From NCBI GenBank assembly GCA_003864495.1, contig ML133395.1, positions 2,036,873 through 2,100,872 on the forward strand: a DNA stretch of 64,000 bases, given 5' to 3'. Below the pieces are notes generated by a model. The model saw nothing but the letters and a program-made list of their open reading frames with translations. It did no database searches and was not told the origin of the DNA. A program made the translations under genes and the position numbers. Below, piece after piece: positions 1-12,284 of the stretch. This DNA is from Nemopilema nomurai. Taxonomy: Eukaryota > Cnidaria > Scyphozoa > Rhizostomeae > Rhizostomatidae. The stretch's first letter is position 1, and the number at the start of each line of letters is the position of its first letter.

Positions 1-3000
1 CAGCGGCTTCAGACTGCACCTCCGCGTCACATGGGAAACTAAAACCAAACAGGACATTGTAATGTGGACGTTAACAAGCTGAAAATGCAATCGTGTGCGC
101 TCAAAAATCCTGCAAATCAGTGACAGGATATTTCATGCATTTAAAAGAACTACAGAACCTGCTAAAATTGTTGGAACACTAACGGCAATTCTTTGACTCA
201 CGTTTATTCATTCAGAGAAAATACTGAGGTGTTCGAAAGACTTTTGGCAGGCATTGTGCATCTCCGAAGGAGGATGCTATTTATGATACTCTAGAAACGC
301 TACAGACTGAGCAATTAAAAAAACAAGCAAGGTCCAACCAATGGATAAAGCTTAATTTCCGTCTATCTTTGGTTCAGATAATTTGAAGATAAAAACTCAC
401 TTGATTAAGGCTTCGCTGATAAGGCCAACACTGTTGCTACAGGCAGCATAGTTTTCACAAATAGCCATGCTGGCAAGGAGCTGTGTTAGAATACACCCTG
501 TCAGTTGGAGGCCCTTCACAAACTTGAACTTTCTCATCACATCTTCAACTGCGCCCAAAACACCGCAGAGGATTTCTTGCTCCTCCGAAGCGGCAAAAAC
601 AGCTGTAAAGAGTACAGAAATATTCTTTAGATGACAGAAAAAGAACAGAAGTATTCTTTAGAGAACAGAAATATTGTAAAGAGAACAGAGATATTCTTAG
701 AGAACAGAAATATTCTTCAGAAAAAAGAAATACTCTTTATAGAACAGTTACATTCTTTAGAGAAAAGAAACATTCTTAAGAAAACAGAAATACTCTTTAA
801 GAAAACAGAAATATTTTTAGAGAACAGTAATCTTCTTTAGAAAAAAGAAATATTCTTCAGAGAACAGTTACATTCTTTAGAGAAAATGAATATTCTTAAG
901 AAAACAGAAATATTCTTTAGAGAACAGAAGTATTCTTTATAACAACAGAAAAATTCTTTAGAAAAAAGAAATGTTCCTTGGGAGCAGCTATATTTTTTAG
1001 AGAACAGTAATATTCTTTAAAAAAAAAAATATTTTTAGAGAACAGTTATGTTCTTTAGAGAACAAAAGTATTCTTTAGAGGGCAGAAATATTCTTTAGAG
1101 AACAGAAATATTCTTTATAGAACAGAATTTGACATATCTTATAGAACAGATATTCATTAGGGATATACTTTTTCTAACAGAAACATTCTTCTTCTAAAAG
1201 AAATATACGCGCCCATTTCACTTCAGACCCAGTTCAAAAATACTCTATATTTAAGGTATTTTTGAAGGGCCTATCACCAAAACAATCGAAGATGTTTGCC
1301 TTCTTTATTAGTTAAAGTGTCCATGGGAAGAAGTGACAAAATACCAATGTTGTTTCTTCCTTGGCTTCAGTAGTAAGCCCCATAGAACAAATTACTGCCT
1401 TTTTACACGATTTTGGAACATCAACACATCCCATTCACGTATTGTCTTGTGTAAAAACAACTTAAGCTATACGACCGTAGTGAGATTAGAATTGAGTTCA
1501 AAGAAACTTATATAGTTGCTATATACAGTTGCGAATACTTGGTTCAAAAGCAAATTTTTTAAAAATGCTGACTTTGTGCGTCTATCTTTGGCGGTAAACT
1601 CTTAAGCAACATTCCTGCATGAAAAGTCACAATCATTTTTTAATAACCTGGGCTGCATTTAGTAGGAAACAAAATTGTAATCTTCTACATACATTTGGAT
1701 GTCATGTGAATCTTCTCATAAAGACCGAAATCAACTGAGCTTTTATCATGTCTTGAGTCTCTATCACTGGACCGCATATATTAAATCCGAATGCCAATAT
1801 GAGAGGGGAATCCCCACAATGAGTCATTGGAGAATGCTCCCGAACATTGGAGGTCCTTATTGTATTCAATGCCGAAAATAGGAGCCTGAAATATTAGATC
1901 CAAGTGACCTCCTTCGTAAGACCTTGAGTAATATGGCTAAGGAAATGGAGGTCATTCGAACCAACACAACTACAGCCTCATTCAAAAACCTCACCTGGAT
2001 ACTGTGAGAAAGATTAACTGAATTTGTAGGTGGTAACGGAAAAAATTGACTTTAAACCGATGCAACAAATAACCACTTCTAGCATGTTTGCCACCCAGTC
2101 AAAAATAAAATATATGATCAAAAGAGAACACTATGCTGCATCTTTTGGTGGGGGGCCACCAAACAAGGCTACGGCCAACGGCACAAAGATTCAACGGCTA
2201 ACGCCTATGCTGCGTGGTTGGTGGATTATTACTGTGGATCAAACGAAGGACCCCCTTGCCAAACCTTGCCGATAGAGGACAGTGACATAGAACAATGGCT
2301 TCCCTGTTCTCATCTTGCCAAGCAAATGTTCCCCTACAAGACCCAAAAATTGCCTCTTCGAGATCAAACATGAGAGTAGTCATGTGCCCCCTTCTACCAC
2401 CCCCCCCTACCAGCCCCCAACTTTTTAGATACAACCATGACGGAGGAGACAGGATGAATACCTACCAAGGGTCTCAAAACATATCTTCAGCAGGGGTACA
2501 GCATTCTTGTGTGCTTTGATGATTTCCACGACGCGATCGTGGGTCAACTCAAGCAAGCACTGTCGTCTCACTATGTCTAAATCGGCGGCTAAACATGCCA
2601 GTAGGCTCAAAGCCTCCTCCAGCACTCCTTCATTATCCCCAAAAACATGCAGCGTCTTGCGGATGTCCGTTAGCAAGTCGTACTTGATCAGCAACTCTTC
2701 TTGCAGTCCGTTTTCTGAACACAGGGCACGCAGAGCTCTGAATCCCCACTCCTGCAATGAGGACGCAACAAAGTTAGGCCCATCATGAAGATCACGAAGG
2801 CGTTAACAGATATTCTCTAGCCTCAAAAAAGCGTCCTTGAGTTGATCGACTGCTTTCTAAGTACTGTTAGCTAAACATACAAACGACCTAATTAATGATG
2901 GATGCATTCAACTGTGCAGGTCCTTGCAAATAGGAACTAGATTATTTCAACTGAGCATTTAAATTGGCCCTACAGAAAAGCACTTGGGAAATCTGTTCAG

Positions 3001-6000
3001 TAAAGTCTTCAATGGCACTGATAAAAAATCTTCTACCAGGAGAGTGCATGCGATCCATATGGAGACGATGAAGCGTTGGGATGATTATGCGCACTGACAC
3101 GTGCAGCGTGGAGGGTGGGGGGGGGGGGGTAAGACGGCCTTGGGAAAAAGAACGGGGCTCCCCCCCCCTTCAAGCAGCTACTGTTATACCTGAACTGCAG
3201 CATCGTCAACTCTTTCCCGCATGTGGTCGACGATGGTGATGTAACAGCCCCTTGCAACCAAAAACTGTTGTAGTTTACTGGATGACGAAGCCAGGTTGTG
3301 CAATGCACCACACGACGCCTGGAAAACATACGGATCCTGTAGGTGTATGTTCATTGCTGCGTAGACCAAGTTGTGAATGGGCATCTGCTCCTCGTCCTCG
3401 CCTATCAATGTCACTGCGCAGGAGCTGTTTTCAAGCAGTCTGCTCACAGCTCGACAGGCGACCTCTTGCACGTGAGCATCGTCTCTGTGTTGAACCATGG
3501 CAGCAAACACTTCATTCAGCATGGAGGCGTCGTTTGGTTCTGGATAACAAGCAAAGAATAGTCAAGTCCCTGAAGACGACAAACTACATATCATAGATAG
3601 GAGATGGCTGAGAAGGGAGCTGAAATAGAAGGAGATAGTTGATGCTGCTTGTAGATGATGATGCTTATATTGATCAACTAAAGTTGATTAATTGTTTTGA
3701 TTAACTTTAATTATGATGATTAATTGTAAATGATATGGAGAGTCCAGAAGTATTAACGGCACCATGGCTGGGAGCCGGAAAAAGGCTTCCCTGTTAGTGT
3801 CATATTTGAGGAAGATATTTTAGTAATTTTTATTCCAAACAATGAATGTAATTGTAAAGAAATTTTGCTTTGAAGGGAAAAGGAAGAAGGTTTGAATTTT
3901 AAAAACTAGAGCCAGAGGAAAGTAATAACCTGTTCCGGACCCTGGGTGTTGAGTCTTTCTTCAGGGCAAGCCTCTCTACAATTATGGTCTTGTAATGATT
4001 TGTAAAGTAATAAATTTATGTGTTGATTTTTACGTGCTGGTGATTGGTCTTTCGTCGAAAATCGCCACTTAGAAAGCATCTCTGATTTGCAACAATTGCA
4101 ATTACAATTTGCAGTATCGATAACAGAGGGTGCGACTTCCAATTTATCAACACTCCTCGTGTAATGAATTCAATTTTAGGTACGCAGGAAGAGAAAATGT
4201 TTTGGAAATGGAAACCCCAAAAAGAAATCCTTTTCTTGACTCTGATGATATGCAATCAGTGATTAGACGATTGTTGATGCCTAAACACCTCGATAAAAAT
4301 ATTCAGAATATCCATCACCTACTCAAATATAAATTTACCAGGATATGTATCACCTACGAAATGAAAAGATTAAAACAATATTTAATATGCTAAATTGACA
4401 AGTGCTTTTCGTCCCCACATTCGTCTCTAGTCCGTTCTCAATTGAGATTCCTTTGCCGCTTGTGTGTGTCGGCCTCGTTCAGACATTACAGTTGAGTTAC
4501 ATAACAGAGCCGTTAGATAACCCGCATTGTATGCTTTTGTAAGTTAATACGAGGCTTATGGAGTTTCCTTTCAACATTCTCAAATGACTGTGGTCAAGGT
4601 GACGTCAATGCATCCCCAGTTCATAATCTTTTCTTCTTGAAACCGCAGGCAGGGTGAATGCGCGAGGGTTACACTTTTGGGGGAGCAGAGATAATGACAA
4701 TAAAGGGGCAAAATACTGTCGCAGGATTCAATTCTTGAACGCATACTTCAGTGTTCGATCGACGATGCAAATGACGACTGGATCGATACACAACAGTTTA
4801 TGACAGTTAGGAACGGATTTAGGAATGGCTAAAAAACGATCTAGAATAGCACTTTCATGCAAGCAGAGATGGTCGCAGGGTGTTTTTATTTCAAATATGA
4901 TCATATCCGTTCTGTGTCTAAATCTCTGTGTCACAAAATGCAGGTCCCTAGTGTTCAATGGTCTGACGCAAATCGGCGAATCTAGTCTGGTGCTCAGCTT
5001 GAAATATATCTAAGATTTAACCTTTCCTTGCTGCTAAATCGACTGGCTATTTACTGAGACTTGCTCACCATGGTTGGAAAATTTCTTCCAGTCAAGTTAA
5101 TTATTATGTGTGTATTATTTAGAGCAGGGGTCTCAAACTCAATTTCCCTGGGGGCCGCTGGAGGCAGAGTCTGGGTGAGGATGGGCCGCATCAGGATTTC
5201 CACAAGAAAAGCGCTGATAACACGTGAACGTGAACAAGTCCTTTGCGGCACTAGACGTGTTTTAAGAGTGGCAGGCTCTCTCATCTCCCTGGTATTGTTC
5301 GTACTCCATACTTTAAGTATGCAAAAACTATTTCCGCTTTTTCTTGTCACTAACATTTTTTTATATCAAGACGGGGGCCGCAAATTATCCTCATGCGGGC
5401 CGCAGTTGGCCCGCGGGCCGCGAGTCTGAGACACGCCAGAAGTTTAAAGTCTACTTGATTTGAACTGGTCGGTATGAAGAGACACTGAAATGATAAGTCT
5501 AGACATGTACACGCTTCTTTTATAAGGAACCACTTTATAAGGAACCTACATGTAGAATGCCGAAATATTTAAAGAACTCATACTACTAAAAACGAAATCC
5601 CTAAGGAACTTTTCGATTTGAAATTTTTTTTAACTGCAAGCATCAAGAACTAAAAAGCCCGTTCCATTCATTTGCAGCCAATTTTTGCATAGATTGTTTG
5701 CTATTCGTGTTTCAAGTGCTTCATTGGGAAATTTCTGCATATGCTGTCTCGCCCCTCTCTCTTCTGTTAAAGCTTATTGTAGTCAAAGCACCGAAAGTGA
5801 GAACTCAAGGAACTTTCAAGGAACTTTAGGTACTAAAATCTGATGATTTGAGGTCTACGAATGAGGAATTTTTTGGACCTAGGCTTTAGGTAGGTTCCTT
5901 ATAAAAAAGCATGTATTCAAGTTCGTTGCAGCAAGTCGCACCAAAAGAGAGTTCTGTTATGACTTTCTGGCAAGGCACACTGGTATAGAAATGCATGCAA

Positions 6001-9000
6001 AAAATATCTTTCCACGCAGAACCAAGAATGATTTGCTCCATGTAGTGGGATGACCTTCTGATGATGATGATGATTGATGATGATGAGATGATGATGATGC
6101 CTGCAAAACTGTGTTCCTCAGATGTTGCACTGTAGTTTCAGATGGCCTACGTACTATAGTGAGTGATAACCTATGTATCTTGGACGCAGCATTATAAATC
6201 TTTGTAAATTCGGTATTCGATGCGTTCTACAACGAGCAAAACAGCTGCAATCCCGCGACACTATTACTATAATAACCCAAATATTACAAATCACTTATTG
6301 ATAAATTGTTAATTCTAGAGCGAACGGAATTAGGGAAGTTGCGGGTTGTTGGAAAAGGAGTTGAGGCAATTAAGGGGTCAGATAAGCGTGTAAGCCTCCT
6401 GCAAAATGCCCTTAAGTAGGGCCACTACCAATCCTGTGTGCACTGTAGGCTGTATATTGTAGGTGGAGCTAGAGATGATGGCCTGGCGATCTGATAGGCG
6501 GTGCACAGGAGGAGAGCAGTTTTATTTGGGCTTCTTGTCAGAAAAATATAAATGGCGTGGAAAAATTACTGCTTGCTTTTCTTGTATTTCTCTGTCATAA
6601 AGACCCGTATTGTTCGACTTGTTTTATTCAGCTGTCCCTGTTCCAAATCGCAAGATTTACGAAAGCTGGGGGTGATTTATGAAAAACGGAGGAGGAAATG
6701 GAATTCGGAACGCGAAGATAAAATATCAGAAAATGGGTCCTCTGGAGTCTGTTCAAATGGCACCAAAGCTGCGGCGAGGTTTTTGTACCTAAATAGCCTT
6801 TCAAAGAGCCAGGAATTACAAAGTAAAAGACGGGTAGAAGATACTCAAAACATACAATTCTTGTTCTAAGCAAAAACACATCCAATGTGGCGCCATATTG
6901 AAGGGCCTTATTTTAAATATGTCCGTTAAAAGGACAAAACCTCATTGGCGAAATAAAACTAACGTCACAAGTATCACGAACTATCATTTATCCCCTGGAC
7001 AGTGGTAACAGTTAACAGAAGTCCTATCATTTTTATTCAACAACAAATAAAAGAAATGGAAAAGAAAATTAGATAAAGAAACAAAAAGAACTGTCACAAG
7101 CTCTTCTGATTTCAAATTTCACTGGAAAAGACAGATCACAAGAAGCATTCAAACAGGTAGTTGGAAAAAGCGAGAACTTTTACCTTCAAAAATGGTGCCT
7201 ATGAATTTAGATGGCCTTCCGTCGCTAACCATTTTCAAGAATCTCTTTGCGACCAAATTTACTGATGATGGTCCCGAACCAGAGCAGCCGATTAGGCCGG
7301 TGAAGACATCGTTTCGCAGAGACAACATGGCGGTGAAATCTCACGTCTCAGTTGATCAAATCGAGAAATAAGCTCTGATAAACGCGGCGCTGGCCTGAGT
7401 TCATCTTGCAGGTATACCGTATAGGGCAGGCAACAAATGTTTTATGCATAAATCACAAGATCATACGCGCAGTTTGGGAATTGGGGATTCCGTCATGTTA
7501 TTTTCAACCAAGGTTATCACCAACCACGGTTTGTTTGAAACAATACAAAACACGTGCATTGAGACTGTTGCAGTCAGTAGGAAACGTGATTCAGTAGAAC
7601 AATTGGGTTTAATGTGAAAATCAATGGCTGAGAAATGTAACGCGGTCGCTTTTTTAGGCCATGAGAAAAAACTTCGCTGTTATCTATACAACTCAACATT
7701 GCTTGTTTGTCGAAAAGCCACCACTTGCAATCTGTTTGCAAAGCCACATAATGCAAGCGGCAACAACAGCAACGAGGAAGGAAAGTTAACTGCAGCATTC
7801 CATTTCAGCCTTGCGAAGACAAAGTGTGACTGATGGGGCAAGGGGTGCAGTACCCTATCCCCAGTTATCACGAAGGGGTTGCGTGAAGGGGAACTTGTCT
7901 AATTACTGATAAATATTGTTTTGGACACAGCTTATTGTTACTAGCATTTAGCTAATCAAAAGAACCAATGTAATCGACGTTCTTTCAGGATGGTAACTAT
8001 TTTGAATTAAACTGATGGTCGAGATCTGTTAATTTCCTGTCGTTCTACCCGGCAATCTTTGATAGACACCTCAGCAAGTCGACTGAAACTTGAGATTCAT
8101 TATTACCCGACAAAATTCGTTATATGCAACGCAAAACCAAAGCTTATTGATGAAAACAAACAATGCTAGGATAGTTTTGCGGGCAGGCCCAAATTTAATG
8201 CTGCACCTAGAGCACGTGTGTCTCTCTGATAAACAGAAAATTGCGTGACCGATCAACCAGACGATGAAAGTATGGATTTACAGAACAACAATGTTATAAT
8301 CTGGCAGGTATTTTAACCACGCACGTCCTTTTGTCGTTCAGACTAACAAATAACGATATTATTTTACAGAATAATAAGCAAGCGCAAAAGAATTTTGCTT
8401 CGATAAATCATCCCGATATATCAGTAAGTCTGGTGTAAGAAAGGCTTCAGATAATTTCGGTTAATTTTAAGGTTCTTTTATAAATCTAGAAACAAAACTT
8501 GCTTGCTTGCTCGCGTGACCGTTGACTTATAGAGGCATGTTAAATGTTGGACGGTCACGTAGAGCTTAAAAAAAAAGATAAAGTTTGGAAGAATAAGAGA
8601 GACTCTAACCTGTACTATGCTGCGATGCATTTTCCATGAAATAAAGCGAGCTGTAGGCAATCTTTCTCGAATGAACAAACCTCCTTAAGGATCCGAAGAC
8701 TATGGAGACGCCGCCTTTTTCAACAATCCAACTACAGCGGTCCACATTGTCACTGATGCATGCCAGTGCGTTGCAGGCGACCTCCTGCAGCGACATGTCA
8801 TCTTTGTGTAGAGCCATGGCGCTCAAAATGCAGTCCACGGCCTCGTTTTCCAACAGTAAGTCATTCGGTTGCTCCGTACAGGCTAACAGGCTGAATGTTG
8901 TGCTTGCTTGAACAAGGTTTGCTTCTATAAAAGAAACATAACAATCATACCAAGGGCACTGTAATTTTGAGCCACCAGTGCCTGAGGCGGGGGTGACTGG

Positions 9001-12000
9001 GGCAGCGCAAACTGTTCATCATGGCCCACGCCACGAACTTCAAAGTGGGAGGCCACGGCTAATGAGTTGAACTTGAATCTGCTATATTTTATGGCTATAT
9101 TGGAATTACTTTCTTCGCAAAAAAAGTGGGGGGGGGCATGGCCATCAGGGACAATGGGTATTCTAAATCAGCATCCTAAATCGGCATATAAGCTCAAATA
9201 TGATGTTTTCAGTAAAGAGTAAATCGAAAATTTGGGGAGGGAGTGGATTGGGAATTCGAGCCCAAATTCGAAGGCGACGACAGTATTGGCGCTTTTTCAA
9301 AGGATAAACTGAGCATTGATAACATAAAAAAGGAATATACAAGTTACCACATCGACGAAACGCGACATCTTTCCGTGGAGTTTTGACTGGATAAGGCCTA
9401 AGTGTATGTTGGTTGCATGGTTGATATGGAGAAATGACTAACAACAAAACATTCCTTTTCTGCTTGTAACAGAAAGCACGAGGGTGGTGACAATCAGATC
9501 AAAAGTGGAAGGAAATGACGAAAGAGGGTTATTGAATTCCGTGAGAGCAATTCCCTACAAATGTTTGAATGCATCAAATGGGGCGTAAAATTTTTAGTCA
9601 GAACAGTTCCCTTCCTGTATTTCTGTTGTCAGAAATTAGCAGTCATTTCGAACATGAAAGTGGTTATAAGACTTAAATATTTCCTTGCTTGAAATTATTA
9701 TTTCCTTAATGGGTGAAGTGCACTAAGAGGTAATTCTCAAACTATGTCATCACAATCTTGACAATATTTTAAAAGAGTCAGTCAAAGGACAGCAAAGGGA
9801 AAATAGGAAACTGCTTTAGAATAACACATTACTTTGATCTCCGTTGAGAGACTACATCATTAAACAAAATTGTGCATATTATGTTCATCCTTTTCTTCCC
9901 CAAACTTCTTCCCCAAACTTCTTCCCCAAACTTCTTCCCCAAAGGTTGTGGGAAGCAACGGTTATAATTATGATTATATTTATTACGATAGTATGATTGA
10001 CAGTATCCTGGATCTCCCAGTGAGACCTGTGAAAGGGGGAATGTCTCTCTAATGTCAATCAAGGCGGAAACGGAAAGGTGCTAAAACGAGGTTGAGCAGA
10101 AAGTGAGCAAAAAAGGAGATTTCCATTTTAACTAGATCATATTTTGCTACTTGGCCTAAATTGACTCATTATTCCCAAATTACCCCCTTTGGAAGATTAT
10201 ATTGATAGCCAGCGTAGGAAGCTTCCACAACCTTATATCCTAGAAGGTGAAATATTAGAGCATCTTTCGAGGCTGCAAGAAATGAATTGCTTGGACACGG
10301 CTTCATAAGTAACTGATCCATTTTCCGTGGAAATAACTTCAATTGTTGAATCAAACATTTAATTCAAACATGAAATATTTGCAAAGCTTGTGGAACAGCC
10401 TCTGCACTGCAATGCAAGAGAGATGTGGATTGGCTGACAAGAAAGAATATGGGCTGGGAAGTAACTGTTGTAGATGATGTGCTTATCAAACGAACGTTTG
10501 TAGTAGAAACCAGACCCCTTCTGGGTCGCATACTCGCGTGTCAATCAGTGAGCATAATCGTATATTAGCCGTATTAATGTTGAAGACAAAGTAGTGCCAG
10601 GCTTCTTGCGAGCAGTTCGTGGTAATTTCGAGACTAAAGTATAATGATCAAGTTTGTAGATGAGTTTATGTTGCATTCAAAAATGCTTTCCTTCTCTGAC
10701 TCACGCACTACAACAGAAACAGAAGCATGTTTCACTGATAAAATGCGACTTTTGCGGAAATAAGATTGGAGTGATCCCAGCCCTATCAGGTCTGGTATGA
10801 GAGCTACTCCCTTTGCCGCGTTGGCCTCGATTTGAAGGTGAGGGAAAACGTCACGTGCAAACAGACATTTCAAGGAAAGTTGTCACAACTACTCGCTATT
10901 CTCTTATGATTGCCTTCTTGCAAGTAGACTATTTCATTAAATATTTGAGTACAAATTATCAAACTATCTGGAAGTATTAGGCCAAGAAGACTTAAAATGT
11001 CTCAATTTAGTATTCTGGAAGCATTCTGGCTACGAATTTAGCTTAAGAAGAATCGGACCAGATGGAAATCTGAGAGGTTTTCTATAGAAGCATTTCTAAA
11101 TAACATTTTCTGATCAAATGCCATAAAGATGTGGTACTTGAACACAACATGTATACTCCTGATTCCTTGGTACCTGGTTACTTTGAATATTGAATATTTT
11201 TAGTGTGAAAATGTGGAATGCAATTGGTTCACGACAGTGGTAGGTTTTTGAACAATTTAGTTAAATTTGCCTGCTACTTCAGTAATTTTTACTTAGATTA
11301 CAAAGTAAAAAAGTCTCCTATTGTGCGGTGTATCTAAAATATATTGATCCAATGGTAATTTGATGGAGGTGTTTGTCCCATTGCTCCAAGATCATCCAGT
11401 TAAGCAATCATCTAGCACCCCCACCTCCTAGTTTGTGCCTTTGCAAAATAGAATTATTTTTACCCTATTTGTGTACTTAACAAGAACCTTGTCTCAACGG
11501 AACACGTACAATAGGCCGAGCGTGGAATAAATGAATAATGTTGTTAGGCCCCTCTCCATTTGCAAAGTAACTGTCACTTTCGTGACATACCAAGTGGCTC
11601 TCCCAGCGGGACAGTGCCTTGTTGGACAAAAATGCCATTGTTGTTTGCATGCCAAAATAACCAAAATATTTTCATAACTGATGATTGATTACAAAATACT
11701 GATGATTTACCTTTCTTGTGCTCATAGGATTTGATCAACAACTGTTGATTTTCTTCTGACAACATAAATATTTTATCCTCATCCTTCGCCTCACGCAGGA
11801 GGCACGAAAGCCCCGCGAACGCAATCTCAGCAGCCCCATCGACCATCTGCAAATACGGCAAAAACGATGCAATTAACCGAATGTGCATCGACTTCCAAGC
11901 GGCGTCGGGGTTTTTGCTGTTTGTTACTAGTTTGCACAGAAGACTGAGGATCGCGTACTGCAATTCCACGTCAATGTTCTGCATGAATATCGAGTGCATC

Positions 12001-12284
12001 TTTGGCAAGAATGAAGATTCCTCGTGCTGAGGTTCGCCAAGCAACTCTGTGGCAGTGCCCTCCAGCTCCTTGCTTGCCAACAGCGTTTTCTCGATGGCAG
12101 CAACGAGCAATTTCAGAACCTCTGGGTCTTGCTCCCATTTGTCCAGCAGTCCCAAAACACAGTCACAAAATTCACTGGTGGAAACATCCGTCTTTCCTCT
12201 TCCCAACGCATCGCGTTTTAGGCACCGTTGAAGGTGGCTCTTCAAAGTGGGCCTAGCCCAGTCTTTGATTTTGGAGGACCACAT
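1..12284 (-). CDS. LRRK: LRRK2-type leucine-rich repeat kinase, N-terminal armadillo part (partial)
   Basis: Coding exons in transcript order: 12284-11711, 8924-8610, 3539-3190, 2751-2466, 602-401, 38-1 (continues beyond the left edge). Phases agree at every junction and give about 588 residues. Helical armadillo repeats are visible in each exon, for example LQEVACNALACI (exon 2), VQEVACRAV and VFQASCGALHNL (exon 3). Exon 3 has IGEDEEQMPIH, which lines up with the IGDEDGHFPAH stretch of vertebrate LRRK2, and the flanking order matches the LRRK2 armadillo domain. LRRK proteins are cytoplasmic ROCO GTPase-kinases acting in membrane traffic by phosphorylating Rab GTPases. The catalytic half lies outside the window, so LRRK1 versus LRRK2 orthology rests only on the armadillo match. 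The start at 12284 is the first in-frame ATG of a long open exon; an upstream exon is not excluded. Introns hold several transposons. Confidence 0.85.
603..2465 (-). other. LRRK intron with minisatellite
   Basis: Intron between LRRK exons 4 and 5. Apart from the tandem array at about 605-1145 I see only AT-rich sequence and short chance reading frames. The donor is GTAGGT, and the phase-1 junction is needed to keep exon 5 in frame, which settles the choice between two adjacent GT dinucleotides. Confidence 0.7.
605..1145. repeat. Degenerate tandem array of a ~20-bp AACAGAAATATTCTTTAGAG unit
   Basis: About 25 imperfect copies of a 19-22 bp unit built on AGAACAGAAATATTCTTTAG run head to tail and fade at the right end. 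The array starts only a few bases after the acceptor side of LRRK exon 5 (exon start 602), so it occupies the branch-point and polypyrimidine region of that intron. The apparent small reading frame in it is an effect of the repeat. Confidence 0.9.
3966..4215 (+). repeat. Dispersed repeat, copy A (inverted relative to 18237-18542)
   Basis: The stretch from GGCAAGCCTCTCTACAAT to GGAAATGGAAACCCC matches, in reverse complement and with indels, 18237-18542. Shared blocks include GTAATGATTTGTAAAGTAAT, GGTCTTTCGTCGAAAATCG and GAGAAAATGTTTTGGAAATG. No coding capacity is apparent. The two copies lie about 14 kb apart in opposite orientation. I could not define terminal repeats or a target-site duplication. 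Confidence 0.75.
5125..5437. mobile_element. Non-autonomous hAT-like element
   Basis: The left end CAGGGGTCTCAAACTC is matched by an imperfect inverted right end GAGTCTGAGACACGCC. The interior is GC-rich near both ends (GGGGGCCGC, GGGCCGC), unlike the surrounding AT-rich intron. A CAGGGGTxTCAAACTC-type end is typical of Charlie-group hAT elements. No transposase frame is present. Flanking 8-bp duplications are not clear, so the exact ends may be eroded. Confidence 0.65.
5510..5913 (+). mobile_element. TA-flanked MITE, copy 1
   Basis: About 404 bp bounded by TA on both sides. The inverted ends read CACGCTTCTTTTATAAGG and CCTTATAAAAAAGCATG. The interior (GGAACCACTTTATAAGGAAC, later CATTTGCAGCCAAT and GCATATGCTGTCTCGCCCC) is shared with copies at 15788, 24419 and 57577. 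TA duplication and CAC/GTG termini fit a Tc1/mariner-type non-autonomous family. There is no coding frame. Its terminal mismatches make it look older than copies 2 and 3. Confidence 0.85.
7184..7328 (-). CDS. Exon-like start frame inside LRRK intron 2 (possible alternative first exon)
   Basis: A 48-codon frame begins at an ATG in the context CACCGCCATG, has an in-frame stop 5 codons upstream, and ends GAAG before a GTAAAAG donor in phase 1. LRRK exon 3 (from 3539) accepts phase 1, so a spliced product would stay open. The peptide contains CSGSGPSSVNLVAKRFLK, which I do not recognise and which is not armadillo-like. It could be an alternative LRRK first exon, an exon of an unrelated transcript, or a decayed repeat, since a related sequence occurs near 33235. 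Confidence 0.35.
8925..11710 (-). other. LRRK intron 1
   Basis: A 2.8-kb intron between LRRK exons 1 and 2. It holds a perfect 13-bp tandem repeat at about 9893-9945 and otherwise only AT-rich sequence with short chance frames. Confidence 0.65.
9893..9945. repeat. 13-bp tandem repeat CTTCTTCCCCAAA, four copies
   Basis: Four head-to-tail copies with almost no divergence. The tract is pyrimidine-rich on the plus strand, purine-rich on the transcribed minus strand, and lies in LRRK intron 1. Confidence 0.9.
11711..12284 (-). CDS. LRRK: LRRK first coding exon
   Basis: A 574-nt exon encoding 191 residues from MWSSKIKDW. It ends AAAG before the donor GTAAATC, in phase 1. The segment LQYAILSLLCKLV resembles the early armadillo helix with SLLCKL in LRRK2. 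It is the longest single coding exon of this gene in the window and was used to anchor the model. Confidence 0.85.

Larger units (their letters stand above)
3540..8609 (-). other. Large LRRK intron 2 with nested repeats
   Basis: A 5-kb intron between exons 2 and 3. It contains one arm of a dispersed inverted repeat (3966-4215), a hAT-like element (5125-5437), a MITE (5510-5913), an ATG-rich microsatellite (about 6058-6100) and an exon-like reading frame with a good start context (7184-7328). The rest shows no recognisable feature. Confidence 0.65.

Noticed and set aside
605..840. Plus-strand frame of about 69 codons near the left edge
   Set aside because: Produced entirely by the tandem repeat unit.
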